Positions 25,401-37,559 are shown, counted from the first letter of the stretch. The stretch: DNA of 64,000 bases from Phoenix dactylifera (GCF_009389715.1 NC_052399.1:15813646-15877645); one strand, 5' to 3'. The notes: generated from the letters alone by a model not told the origin. Numbers and translations are program-made.

Positions 25401-25504
25401 ATAATTAACAACAGCTCAGCTCGTGTTCGAAGGAATGAGTCAAAGAAGAGGAGAGACAGCATGCCTGGTTTCTGGTCGGAAGAGGAGTTGGAGGAGCTGC
25501 CCAT
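22457..25504 (-). CDS. DAAT: D-amino-acid transaminase / aminodeoxychorismate-lyase-like, copy 1 (no transit peptide)
   Basis: Five minus-strand exons: 25504-25465, 25381-25323, 24681-24506, 23348-22675 and 22563-22457, giving 351 residues. Fold-type IV PLP enzyme of the Arabidopsis At5g57850 type, a protein reported both as D-amino-acid transaminase and as aminodeoxychorismate lyase (folate pathway). Landmarks: DDHMVHRGHGVFDTAML, RYWLTAGPGDFLLS, catalytic lysine in MKNVNYLPNV (Lys197), GYIAEGPNVNVAF (Glu230, PLP ring nitrogen), SGCTAKRL and the loop YVGSGLPI (residues 297-302). The start at 25504 has a strong context (gccATGG) and is the first in-frame Met after an in-frame TAA. The sequence between that stop and the Met still resembles the transit peptide of copy 2 but has no start, so this copy is predicted cytosolic. 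Intron 1 uses a GC donor (CCAG|gcatg). Confidence 0.9.
23892..23977 (-). repeat. Duplicated exon 3 / intron 3 junction inside intron 3 of transaminase copy 1
   Basis: Positions 23892-23977 repeat 24451-24527 with few changes: both read gttatcatattatcaaatg followed by the donor region and exon end ccataagcatag. The authentic donor is at 24505/24506. The copy carries its own potential donor (gtgggcacaac on the minus strand) but no complete exon. It is a local duplication of the exon end plus adjoining intron. Confidence 0.8.
24149..24350. repeat. Diverged tandem duplication in intron 3 of transaminase copy 1
   Basis: Two copies of a roughly 110-base unit, starting near 24149 and 24259. They share gatacaggatcacacc / catacaggaacacact, an A tract, and gatacag-gttgttacgt blocks. 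Confidence 0.7.
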
Positions 25505-26254
25505 GGCGAAGACTTTAGTCGGGAGTGATGAAGAAGAAGAGACTTTGGGGCGGAGGAAAGGGGTATCGGTTTTAAGTTAAGGGAGATGGCGTCGCGTTTC
25601 ACTAGTCCAGTAGTAGATGAAAGAGAATTTGACGTCAAACGTAGCACACCGTTTGTTTTGTTTGCTTGTTTGTTTGGTTCCGTTCGCTTTCGCTCTTTTT
25701 ATATTTTTCTGTTCTCAAGTAATCTTTCAAAACCAACGTACGTTAGCGGAAAGGACAGGAAACGAGACAACCAAGCCGGCCATACACGCTAACGAATGCT
25801 CTCTCGATATTCTGTGGGACAAAAGGCCAATAATGCATTACACGGGCATGATTGGCCCATTGATCCGGTAGTGATATCCTGCTGAGGAGGGCAGAAGAGA
25901 TTAAGATTCGGAATCCTCGTGATGCATGTTTTGCACCGCAATTGACAACCATCTTGCATATCTCGGAAATAGAGAGCATGGTTGGCATCCCAACCCTCCG
26001 AAGATGGATGATGTGGCAACGATCCAAACATTCAGAAATCCCTGCATTGTTGCAAAAGATGCACTATAGAGTATTTGGATTTGGAAGGGTTAGACCGCAT
26101 CGAATAACAAATGAACAGACGACAAGATTCATCTGAGGTTTTTCATATCCAATCACTCTGAGTTGATTCACGAGAATCATCTTGAGTGGGGTGTGAAAAA
26201 CTGAAGCGCTTACCAATAAGTGTATGGAAAGGAGCAAATTCAAAGCTCCCATAT

Positions 26255-26286
<32 letters not shown>

Positions 26287-26635
26287 GAAGTGGTAGACGT
26301 TTCAAGCTAGGCTTAGCTACTTGGCTTCTTGGTTCACTTGAAAGAGATAGAAGATTTTAATGCTGGTGGTGGCACCCTTGTCATATTTCCCAAAAATAAC
26401 ATATAAGGATCTTGTATTGTTTTAGAGCGTATTTCGAATTAATGAAATGACAAAAAATAACATATTTCTCAAAAAAATGAAACAAAGTACTAATCCTGAA
26501 GCAAAAAAAAGTGGGTGTTGGGGGGGGGTGGGGGGGGGGGGGGGGGGTGTGGGGGGGTGGGGGGGATGGTGATGTGGAATTCTAACATCAATGAGAGCCC
26601 CTCAAGCTGTATGCATGGCATCTTGTTTTAAATCT
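25505..26635. other. Spacer between the two transaminase copies
   Basis: About 1.1 kb containing the copy 1 promoter and the copy 2 3' flank. It holds an AT microsatellite (26262-26286) and a long G tract (26512-26566). Open frames near 25743-26031 overlap on the same strand in different frames and have no domain character. Confidence 0.6.
26512..26566 (+). repeat. Long G-rich tract
   Basis: About 55 bases that are nearly all G, with G runs of 5 to 18 broken by single T residues. It lies about 70 bases downstream of the copy 2 stop codon on the template side of that gene. The plus strand could form G-quadruplexes. Exact run lengths are prone to sequencing error. Confidence 0.85.
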
Positions 26636-27547
26636 CTACATCGCAGCCATTTGCTCATAAGGAACAAGCACTCTCCTTGTTTCTGGGCCTGAAATTATGT
26701 CCTCCCAGAGTACAGAAGAAATGGCTAGGGTCAGTTCTCCCACCAGTCCTGCCACAAACAGCAAAGATTCAACTCAGTTGGCTCGATCTAACAATAATTT
26801 AATATACAGAAACAATAATTAAATTACCATCTCCAATAGGCTGCTCATCCCATTCAACAATGGGCAGTATAGGAAGCAAACTGCTCACAAACATCATTTC
26901 AGCTGAATCCTTGGCTTCTGCTACTGTGACATCTCTAGTGCTCACACTCTTCAACAGACCCTTTTCAACCAATTTGCTCGCCAGCACTAGAAGCCTCTTA
27001 GCAGTGCAACCGATAAGGATTTTATGAGACAAGGGAAGTAGGAGCTCCTTTCTCTTGCTTATGAATGCAACATTTGCATTAGGACCCTCGGCAATGTAGC
27101 CCTGGTCATCAACCCAGATGGAGGCAAAGGCACCCATCTTTTCTGCTTCCATTTTCGAGTGAACGTTGGGGAGATAGTTCACATTTTTCATTGCAGCAAA
27201 CAGAGGAGGTTTCATGGGAACGGTTGATGTTATAACTTTCGCACCTTTGGTGCACTCGGAGAAGTTTTGGCTGATGACTACTGCATAGAATTGGGAATTT
27301 CGACAGCCTGATGGTGATAGCAAGAAGTCCCCAGGACCAGCACTCAGCCAGTACCTTAGTGAGCCTGCCGTGCACTTTGATGCTCCTGCAAGCTGGATAA
27401 GAAGGCTTCGGAGTGTTTTGCGAGGGAAAGGGGAAGAGATCTTTGCTTTTGAGGCAGAATCCAAGAACCGGACCAGATGGGAGTCCAAATCATACAAGTA
27501 TCTGGAAAGCATTTGCAGAAGATACATGCAATCATAATATTTTAAGG

Positions 27548-27598
<51 letters not shown>

Positions 27599-30468
27599 AG
27601 TGTGTGTGTGTGTGCGTGACACAGAGAGAGAGAGGGAATTTGGACTGTGAGATCAACTCTTGCTAACTATTCATTTTGAAGTTTTCATGGCCATATGCTA
27701 GAAATTTTTTGGGTTTTTGAACGGAATGTGATATTTCGTGACTTGCAATATAATTCTAGTTCACATCATCTTAACAGATATGCAGAAGCTAATAGTAAAT
27801 TTTGTTTACCATTTGATGGTTTACACAGGTGAGCGACTAAGGTTTGAGTACAGTGATTCAGCCTTCAGTTGAAGAAAAGCAGTTCAGCTTAACAAGAAAC
27901 ATGGAATGAACTGTACATCATGATATCCTATGGAAGGAGGATTGGATGAATCATGAGATAATCGATATTGAGTCACTAAGGAAAAATTCAGTCAGAGGAA
28001 TATAATCTGGATAGTCAGATGGTTGGGACATTAAACTAACAAGTATAGTGAAAGAAAGCAGGTTCAAATTTACATTTTGACAAAAGAATGGTAAGAAATT
28101 GATTTAACAAAAAGAAGCAGCAGCAGCAGCAGGCTGAACCCTCCCTAATTGTTTAGCATTATTCTTCCTTTAGGGTCTGTTTGGATATTCCTACATGATT
28201 GGGCTGAAAAATCTATAGGAATTAGCCTGTTGGCCCATCTAGCTTGTATTTTTTAAGAGCCTATTCAAACACGGCCCAGATCCTAGCCTTTAGGTTGCAG
28301 AAAGGTAAAAAGACCCATGGAGGTCTTGTTTTTTTTCCCACAGGACTGGAGTGAGTAGAGTTTGGTTGATACATGACCATACTTAAATGGATGGCCAATC
28401 CATGAATCCTACAGGATTTTCAGCTTTATCTCATAGGAATGTCCAAATAAACCCTTATGCGGTTGGCATAAGAAATCATAGCATGTGTGTTGAATTGGAA
28501 GAACCATTTATGACACTCTAAACTTGATGTCAAACCCCCCGTACTGGAGCAAACATTTTGGAAAACTGAGATGATATTAGCCAAGATAAGGACTTGCCAT
28601 GAAATCTGGAAGAACAGTTTGCAGGAAGGTTGAATGACCTAACTGACTACACAACTTCCTATGATTAGGTAGTCTGCACAATCTCATCTCATCAAGGAAA
28701 AAACCAAACATTTGGAAAGAGTCCAAGTGGGAGGAGATGGCTCTAAATATACAGATTACATGATGAATAAAAATGCCCAAATGTAGAGGCATAGGATTCT
28801 TCTGATAACATTTTCCATAACTATCTTTAGATCTATTGTACAGTGCCTAATGATTCTCTTAGATCATGCCTCACACACTCTCAAAAGAAAACATGTTTCA
28901 TGCTTGTCAGTACATTAACAGAGCAGTTTATCATTTGGAGCATTCACATCCTGTGGTCTCATATTATGCACATTCCGTTAAGCTAGTGATAAACAACCAG
29001 GACATATTCCAAGAACATGGGTTCAGAAATTATTATAGCAGAATTAACTTTGGAGAATATGCTAGACTAATAGAATATTGGTAAAGTTTTTTATATTAGC
29101 TGTTACACTTACCCATTAAAAAGCATAGTAGTATCAAAAACGCCATGCCCTCTGTGAACCATGTGATCATCAATTGGAATCATCATGAGTGCAGGATCAA
29201 GAGTAATTCCATCGAAAAAGCTAGAATACATTGCTCGATATGGATGCCCTTTCTCTGGTCTTATTTTTCCTTGCAATTTCTCGACCAACTGAAAAACCAA
29301 GAAAAGAACAAATAGCTGAAATAACACAGAAGGTATACGTGCTCACCAAGAACATGACAACTACGTATCTCTCTTTCAAAGAAGCATGTATCCCTCTTTT
29401 ATCCAATTTGAATGTGATGCTACAAAAAACAGCAGGATCTAGAGCCTTGGATGCTCCCTTCTCAAACGTGATGAACTAAGTGATTTTTCGATCAAATGGA
29501 ATAAAAAAAGAATTTGTATTCAAAAGATGCTTTTTTAGCACACAACAGTCAATTTTTGGAGAGCTCCATATAAAAGATTGAACATGAAGGAAAACAACTA
29601 AACATCTTTGAATTTGAGGGACCCTGTGTAATCAAGAAGTTAGTGTTCAGCAACAAGTTCAGGTATATAACGAAAGCATAGGAATCCAACAAGAAAGAAA
29701 AAAAAAAGTTTCCAAGCGCATGGCAATTATAACTACTGAATGTGAGATCCAACATTGCTGGCCTCTAAGTTCATAGTTCTTCTAAAGCATGCCTATCATT
29801 GCGACCTTTATATCACTACTGATTTTTGCATATCTATCTACCTATCTATCAATATATATATATTGATATGTATGTATGTATTGATTGATTGATAGATAGA
29901 GTGAGCGAGTGAGAGACTGAGAGAGGACATTTTCCTAGTAATTTTTGTGCCAGGGCAATGCTACCAGTGGGTTGCTTTCATGTTGAAGTTCTCTTACACA
30001 GTGTACAGAAAAATGTGGCGTGGTAGACCATAAAATAGAGTCACTAGATGAACAAAAATTATTAGGATGAGCAATAGGGTCATGTCAACCTCAGATGAGG
30101 AGTAGACCGGAACGCGGAGATCAACTGTCCCTTTGTCTTCCCCTGCTCCAGAATAACAGAATGTAAGATGCTTCACTTGAGAGCCACGAGCTAGATTAAC
30201 AGCATCAGAAGCAAAGTAAGAGACACAGAGGTGAGGGGAGCTTGCCTGGTTGCTGGTGAGAAATGAAGTTGGAGAAGCCATTCATAGTGGCGGCAGCAGC
30301 ACAAGCTGTAAATGGGAGACAGGAAGAAGAGGAGGAGATCCTTAGCCGAGGAGGAGGTGGTAGTTGTGAAGCAAGTTTGCTGCATAGGAGGAAAGGTGGG
30401 GAAAAGAAGGGTTTGTTTACTAGGGAGAGAGACATTGCGGTGGGCTTTGGCTGGAGAGCTCTCCCCAT
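26636..30468 (-). CDS. DAAT: D-amino-acid transaminase / aminodeoxychorismate-lyase-like, copy 2 (plastid type)
   Basis: Five minus-strand exons: 30468-30246, 30145-30090, 29288-29113, 27501-26828 and 26748-26636, giving 413 residues from the first Met, or 402 from the Met at 30435. Exon 3 (176 bases) and exon 4 (674 bases) match copy 1 exactly in length. The N-terminus is a plausible plastid transit peptide (MSLSLVNKPFFSPPFL, RLRISSSSSCLPFTACAA). Core landmarks: DDHMVHRGHGVFDTTML, RYWLSAGPGDFLLS, catalytic lysine in MKNVNYLPNV (Lys257), GYIAEGPNANVAF (Glu290). Two family positions differ: SGCTAKR reads IGCTAKR, and the GSG loop reads SSL (358-360). Intron 1 has a GC donor (CCAG|gcaagc). This is probably the ancestral-location plastid enzyme, but the altered loop leaves activity open. 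Intron 3, about 1.6 kb, holds only simple repeats. Confidence 0.9.
27549..27620. repeat. Compound (CT)n-(GT)n microsatellite in intron 3 of transaminase copy 2
   Basis: Roughly 34 bases of CT followed by 30 of GT on the plus strand, ending about 48 bases upstream (in transcript sense) of the exon 4 acceptor at 27501/27502. Confidence 0.9.
29835..29930. repeat. Compound simple repeat in intron 2 of transaminase copy 2
   Basis: Successive TA, TATG, TTGA, GATA and GAGA-type runs. It lies within the intron 29289-30089. Confidence 0.8.
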
Positions 30469-31433
30469 CCACAGAGCTCTGAAGGCGACGGACGGAGTCC
30501 ATGCTCGGCTGAGGATTTATTATTAACAGCATTCGCTTACACTCGGCGTGAAACTCATTTCCCCGGGCAGAAACGTGGTGGCCTTCTGCCAATTATTTTT
30601 ATGCCCCCGCCCTAAGACCAACACCCACAGGTACATATCCCATGAATTGATGTATCTCATGACTAAACTGTTAAAACACTCAAATAAAGAGATGAAGCAT
30701 ATTTGCTAGTAATCATGTATGAAAAAATATAGTGGTGCATAAAATTTGGGATGACATTTGCTGAGAGTCAGACTAAGATTCAATAAGCATCAGAATGAAT
30801 TTCCGCAGCTCTCAACTAGAACCTTAGTCACCCTCCATGAGTTTGCATTCTTACCAGTCTAAGCCTAATCCGATTTAATACATGTTTGCCCAACGATAAC
30901 CAGGGCTATTATTAGGATTGGGGAGGTCAAGCCAGGCCATGCTGAAAGAAGCTTGTCATGTTTTAGGGCTCTGTGTTTACCTTAAGCAATGATCGTGTGC
31001 GAAAGCTGTATCACATTGCCTTTCACTATGTTTTAGGGCTTTCTGTTTACCTTAAGTGATGATTGCAATGGAGCCTCCATCACAGGGTAGGCGACCGTTA
31101 ATGGCCGGTAACAACATTTGAGGTTGTCATGTGAGTCCTCTAAGAAGGAAGAAACAAAATGAATAGCATGGATGAAGACTGCCTGCCCTAGTGCACAAGG
31201 CAGGGATTTCTTTTACTTGGGAACATACCAAATCCAAAGTACATATAGATTACCTAAAATGTCTCATATAGCAACATGCACAACTACATTATATTTGTGA
31301 ATGATTTAATGAGAGAGATCCAACACAGAGTTGCTGATCACCACTTTATTAGCCTGCTGAACAATTTTACTGAGAAAGATCCAACGAGCAGTTGCTGATC
31401 ACCACCTTATTAGCCTGCTGAATCACCCCTGCT
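30469..31433. other. Spacer between transaminase copy 2 and the TAT-like gene
   Basis: About 960 bases holding the promoter of copy 2 and the 3' flank of the TAT-like gene. Imperfect short direct repeats are visible: gttttagggctctgtgtttacc near 30959 recurs near 31030, and gttgctgatcaccac near 31333 recurs near 31391. No gene. Confidence 0.6.
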
Positions 31434-34400
31434 TCACTTGATCTGCTTTGCATGCCTCTGGCAGAAGGATTTCAGCCTATCAAGACCATCTTCGAGAGAA
31501 GATGGGTCTATGGCAAAAGTAATGCGGAGCCAATTTTTCATCCCTAGGGCGCTACCTGTAAGGAAACTTATGCTAGTCACTGTCAAGTAGCAACCATGGT
31601 AGCAACATTTATTAGTTCATAGTAGCCAATTCTTTCAGAAATCAACAAATCCAAGTACAATAGGTACAGATTGATATATTCTGTTGAGCAAATCAATTTT
31701 GTAATGGATAATGCAAAAGGTTTCTATATTCCTGAAAGAAAGGACAATGAGGAAAACAAATTTTAAAACAATGAATATGGATAAAAAGTTTGCTGTTGCT
31801 CTAACATCAACACAAGAGCACTAGCATCAGTCAGAAAAATGAGTGAGTTACTTTCTTTAGTTGCATAACCTAAATGAAATCTTAATCACCAACAAAGATC
31901 TTTGGCCTAATTGGATGTCTTAGTTTGCAGATCAAATTCAAGTGATATTTATGGGTAAGCACATCAATCAGCAGTTTTATAGCCTGCTGACTTTACTCCT
32001 GGGTAGATTTCAAGATGCCAATCCCATGCCAAGTTCATGCCAATCTGGCTGACAGTTGCAGAAGCCCTATGCATTGCCGATGTGGCAAATCAAAGCAGAT
32101 AGGATGTTCAAGAAGTTGGTTGATATCATATATTTGTAAAAAAATTTCCCCGATTATTTTTTTTTTTTGAAAAGGATAGGATGGATAAAAGCCCTGACAA
32201 AGGGTGGGATAGAAGTTTAGAACCCAAGTTGCGAATTGAAAAGAATCAGAGGTCACATGCTAAACCAGCAATGCTTTGAATGACTTGACATCTACAACCA
32301 CTTCTTTTACCACTGAATTATGCAATGAAATAACACAAAATGATAGCTATCACATGACAAAATGACGACTACCACATGCTACTTATCCATATAAATCATG
32401 TCATAGGAGCTCCAACTGTTGATCAACAATAAGGTGGCCACTAACAAAAGCAGCATAGCTCACCTGGTGCTATTATCACCGATTCCTCTTTGGCCAGCTT
32501 ATTGCAGAGGTCAACATCATCATTGATGTCCTCCAAATGAGACAAATTCAGCTTTACCTGCAAGGAATATCATCAGCCTGCAAAACTATCTTTTTGAAGG
32601 AAATCAGCCTACAAAACTTTCAAGTACAATAACAGTGTCCTAGAATTTGCCTCACCATCACAAACATGGAGCCCTCTGGTTTATGGGGACAAGTAATGCA
32701 CCCAATCTCCTTTATTTTCTCGTAGCATATGTCTGCTGTTTGCCTTAATATATCAATGATCTTATTAAAGAAATCATCCTTTGTGAACTCAAGGATATGA
32801 GGAATCGCCCCCTGATAGAGTCAAATGGTAACCCAGGTCAAATCACATAACACCAAAATCAAAGAACAAAGAAACCAAAGAAGTGGAATCATTTTCAGCA
32901 AACAGTAATCATCCTGGAACTTTTTTTTTGAAGGAAAACCATCCTGGGACTTGATGAATTCATATTGTAACTTGAACATATTGCGTATGGAGTATCATAT
33001 ATGATGTCAGCAGGAGAAAAATATTTGCACAGTTGATAAGAATCTTAATCATTTAACATCCAATACACCCATTATGAGAATATATAATTGGAATTCCTCT
33101 TACCTTATATTAACAGGAAAAATTAGCTAAGAAAAGCATGTTTTGTGGGTATTGTGAAGCTGACTCAACTAGTTCACTGTCAAACTAAATCACACGAAGA
33201 TGCAAAATAAATCGATACAAAATTAACCTTATTACAGCTACATACTGCATGAATGAGTAAGAAAAAATAAAACTTTTTTCTTTCCTTGCAACAGCTGCGA
33301 CCTCTGGAATACCAAAACAGGAACAAGATTTTCAAACAGGTAGTGCATGTAATTGATCATTTTTTTCTCAAGTAGTGCACCAAGTCGTTGATTAGAATCG
33401 GATATGCTCAACCATTTGCATCTATTAAGAAGATGTCTGGTACTGACCTGGATAAAGGTTGCAGGATCTGATGAAATATTCAGAAAGTTCAAAATACCGT
33501 CGACAATCTGTCAGAAGAAAGAAGCATGTAAGCCTTGAAAATACTAGATAGTAAAAGAGGACAACAGAGCCTGTCAAAATTGTTAATTGTTAGAGCAACT
33601 TATTGAGCTTGTCTAGAAAACAAGGCCTTTATTTCCTTTGGTAGGGGGAGGGAGGCGGGTGTTGAGATGCTCTGCTAGTGAGTTTAAGTATAGGTTACAT
33701 TATTTCCAACATCTTTGGGTACATTGAAATGATAGATCTTACTTAGAATGAATCCATAGAGATGTCTAAAAAGCACATACACGTGATAAATACATGTGAA
33801 AAATACAAAAAGCTTGAATTTGGGTGTTATAGGTATAACTCAAGTTTATAGCCATCTAATATGAGCAATTAGTTTCCATTCCATTATTGCATTATATAAT
33901 GATTGCCATCATAGGCATAACTCAAGTTTACAGCCATCTGATATGAGCAATTTGACTTTCTGTCCTCTTAAAGCACATGTAACATCCCTTTCTTATCTCC
34001 ATCTTCAATACAGCACATATGCAGACATAGCAACCTTCCCAAGAACACACCATTCAATCTAGGCAAACTGGCTGGGATCCTCAATAGATATTGTTAAATC
34101 TTCCCCTTAAAAAGGTGTGAAATCTGGCCATATGGACTGCTGTAGATGGCATTTGATGTTTCCTGTTTTCAGCATTTCAGCAGAATTAATTAAAGCAGAT
34201 TGCAATATTTTAGTCGACAATTCCTACATCTCCATTTCAATTCGGTTTTAAACCATGCATATATGAGTGTTTATCAATATGGATATATCACAGTTCTTAG
34301 AAACCTTATCATGACAAATCAAAAGGAGAAACAATCGGTGTCTGTCACCTACCGTTGACAAGATAGTTAGCAGAGTGTTCATTACAGAAGCACCCATGAG

Positions 34401-35882
34401 GAATTTGCCTCAAGTTGGTCATCAAGAGTTGCAAAGGATCACAAAGAACGGAATCTCTCTTTTTTTTAAGGATTAGTATCAAGATTTTATTTTGAATTTG
34501 ACTCTTTGTGCTACATACATAAAAATATAGTCCATGTGAAATATAGTTAATGGCCATGAAAGATATATGCATGTCTAATGAATTTCATATACAAAGACCT
34601 TCAGAAGAAACTATCAGAAGAGGCTCTATCTACCAAAAGTGAGACATGCAAGAAAGGGCAACACTGTGAATCACCTTTGTTTCTTTTAGAACACCATTGG
34701 GATCACTCGTTGCAATCCAGCCAAGTCGCCAGCCAGGCACTACCCATCTCTTTGATATAGACCCTAAGGTAAGGACCGGAACAATCTCCCCGAACACTCC
34801 CATTGGCACAAAAGGATTTTTTCCAAAGGCGGAATGGTCATAAACCTCATCGGCGATAACCATTATACCAAGTTTACTAGCAGTTTCTGCAACCTGAAGA
34901 ATGCAATTTAACCAAATTTTGATTTGTAAAATTTAATAAAAGAAAACCAACCAAAAAGAAATGGAAAAGACCAAGCCTTGATTGCAATTTGCTAACCTTA
35001 GCCAAATGCTGATATGTAAACACATTACCACAAGGATTACCAGGGTTAATGACAACCATAGCAACAGTATTCTCATCCGCAAGAGCTTCCACAGATTCAA
35101 GATCGACTTCCCAGCTCCTTTGTGGGACAAGGTTAAAATGCCGGACCTCTAATCCACTAAAGGCACAACGTGACTCATAAAATGGGAACCCAGGTCTTGG
35201 GAGCAAGATGTTTGCACCAGGGCGTGCAAGAACAGAGATTATGACCTCAATTGCTTGGGTGCAACCCTCGGTGAGGAAGATGTCGTCTGGAGACAGCTTG
35301 TAAGGAAGATCGCGGGACAGGTATTCAGCAATCGCACTACGATTCCATCCACAAAGTTAAAACATAAGTAATTCCTGAATATACGAGCTATATTCTCATT
35401 TCCATCCACGAAACATAGTTAAAGATGAAAAGGCATTTACATGATCTTTCTTATCCAATTATCATAGAAAGCCAAGATTTTCATCATAAATAAAGACTAT
35501 ATTTCCCCACCTGGATACTAACCATATAATCAATGATTTGGTAAAACGCTCTAAAAATTAAGCAAGAGAAACGATTAAAAGAGAGCGATTCACACCATCT
35601 GGCAGGAAGTACGCCGACAGTGGGACAGTAGCAGTTGTACTTGGCGGAACGGACGGCGGAGACGATGGCGTCCTCGGCGACCGGGGTGGTCCGGAAGCAG
35701 GGGAACACCGAGGGATCGCCGTGGCCGAGCGGGATGACCGGCCTCGGCCCGCCCTCCTGGATGTTGGCCATGACCCTGGTGAGGACACCGCGGATGCTCA
35801 CGTTGGCGGAGCTCGCGAGGACTTCGTTGGGCCCGAACCGCCATCGCTGGCCCCCGGCTCCTCCCCCGCCGCCGTTGTCCAT
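31434..35882 (-). CDS. Aminotransferase class I/II, tyrosine/nicotianamine aminotransferase-like
   Basis: Seven minus-strand exons: 35882-35596, 35336-34997, 34893-34675, 33507-33448, 32811-32656, 32557-32464 and 31555-31434. All are GT-AG and frame-consistent, giving 425 residues, normal for plant TAT/NAAT proteins. Landmarks: [58 protein letters not shown] (Asp224 and Tyr227, PLP contacts), the PLP lysine in [17 protein letters not shown] (Lys257), GSMFVMVKLNL across the exon 5-6 junction, and [11 protein letters not shown] (Arg396, substrate carboxylate). There is no transit peptide, so a cytosolic enzyme is expected. The family includes tyrosine aminotransferases (tocopherol, homogentisate and rosmarinate routes) and NAAT of grass phytosiderophore synthesis. 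Sequence reading alone does not tell which substrate is used. A telo-box lies in its leader and a broken copy lies upstream at 39.9-47.1 kb. Confidence 0.94.
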
Positions 35883-35899
35883 GAGTGCGTGAGGAAGAG

Positions 35900-35913
35900 C
35901 TTAGGGTTAGGGC
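35900..35913 (-). promoter_or_regulatory. Telo-box repeats in the leader of the TAT-like gene
   Basis: The plus strand reads cttagggttaggg, i.e. ccctaaccctaag in the sense of the gene, about 20 bases before the start codon. It is the same motif class as at the OB-fold gene. Confidence 0.45.
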
Positions 35914-37559
35914 GTTTTTACAGCGGCGGTTCAGGGCCACTGATTGGCCTCGAGCTTGGATGGAACCGAATCTTTGAATGGAACAAAAATCAGAGCCCGT
36001 ATTTGTTTCTTCGTTTGGGACGAAGGCGACGCGAGCAGGGGCCGGCGGTGGAAACGTGCTCAGCAAAGATAACGGCCGTTAGAATATCATTTCATACCTG
36101 CGTACTTTGCCAAGTTATTGTAGCATTCTTTAATGCAATGACCAGTTTCACATGACGCCGTTACTTTCCCGTTTTGTGATCCGTTTTGGTACCTATAGTA
36201 GTATTTATTTTCAAAGAGATTCAGTTCGAGTTGAACTCCAGAACCATTTTTATTTTATTAATAATTTTCAAAGAGATACAGTCCGAGTTGAACTTCATGG
36301 ACATCTTTGTTGAAAAACAACATTCTGAATGAGAATATAAAGATCAAAATGAAAGGGAATCCCAAAATCCCCTTTTTCTTAATAATTAACTACTCTCTTT
36401 CATGTCCTGGGGAAGGTGGGACTTATTGTCAAAAGTAGGAAAAATCTAGAGATACCAGTTGGCTTGCTAGTAATATTTAAGGCCTTTGCAAACTATATAT
36501 AGACCTAAAATTATATTCTATTGTTGTCCAGATCGGAGAATTAGAGGTATTTAGGATGTATGAAAGATTTGGGCCAAAGGCATATCATTCGTGCCAAAGA
36601 AGAGTTCGCCTTTCTTTATGCAAATCTATTATTGTATCGCATACCACACAGATCTGAATGTACTCAGAGCTCTATCTTCCATCTTATGATTGAATTCTTG
36701 CTAACTGATTGAAAAAACAAAAGTAAACAAATTCTTAACTCTTCATGGATGGAAGTTTTGTTAGGCTGAATGGACCAGATCTTTTCCTTTAAAAAATTAA
36801 TTAAAAATAATTAATTAGCAAGCTTAATTTAACTGGCTATGGTTATAGTAAATTAATTAAATACTAATAAGCTTTATGTTTCTATGGTATTCGGTAAATT
36901 AGAAATCTGACACCTCCACTTTTATAATTTGTCCGGTTGCCAGGAGCTAGCTGGTGCATGGAGATTTTTTTTAAGACTAGTATGTTTAATCTAGTATGTT
37001 TAAGGAACTCCAGTTTAATTGATCATTGTCCTTCGACCTAGCTAATAACCCATTTATTTATAAGATAGCATTAATAAAAATCTTAGAATCTATATTTCAA
37101 AGAAGCAACAAAACCCAAGACAGAGATGAAATAGAAATTCAGGAGTTTACAGGACAAAAAACAAATAATTCCTAAAAAATTGGACGTATGCACAAAAGAT
37201 CGAGTAAAAGAATTTTAATATTGTGGCTAGACTCTTGACTTCAGCAAATCGTCTAAACAGCGTCATGCGGTGGGCCGGCTGCACCGCAAAAGATCCTGGT
37301 TTCAAAGGAAGCTGGTCAACAAAACAAACTAATGAACAGTAACTTCTTCTTTTTTATTATTATTATTACAGCAGCTGCTCATACTGTTCTAATGTGAGTA
37401 CAACCCACGGAGTCGAGAAAAAAAAATGGTATAAGAGTAGAGGGATGGCTTCAAGGCATGTCTAAAGAATCTCTTTCGAGTGGTGAGCGGTGAAAAAAAC
37501 GATCCAGTATGCAGCCTTTTTTGTCTTCCGATAGATATGAACAATCTGAAATGAGTCAA

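Noticed and set aside
25405-25647. Transit-peptide-like frame (starting MLRLTSNSLSSTTG) over exon 1 of transaminase copy 1
   Set aside because: It would need a different splice phase; joined to exon 2 by the conserved GC donor it leaves the enzyme frame.
30191-30592. 133-codon frame over exon 1 of transaminase copy 2
   Set aside because: It is out of frame with exon 2; the overlapping frame carrying the transit peptide joins correctly.
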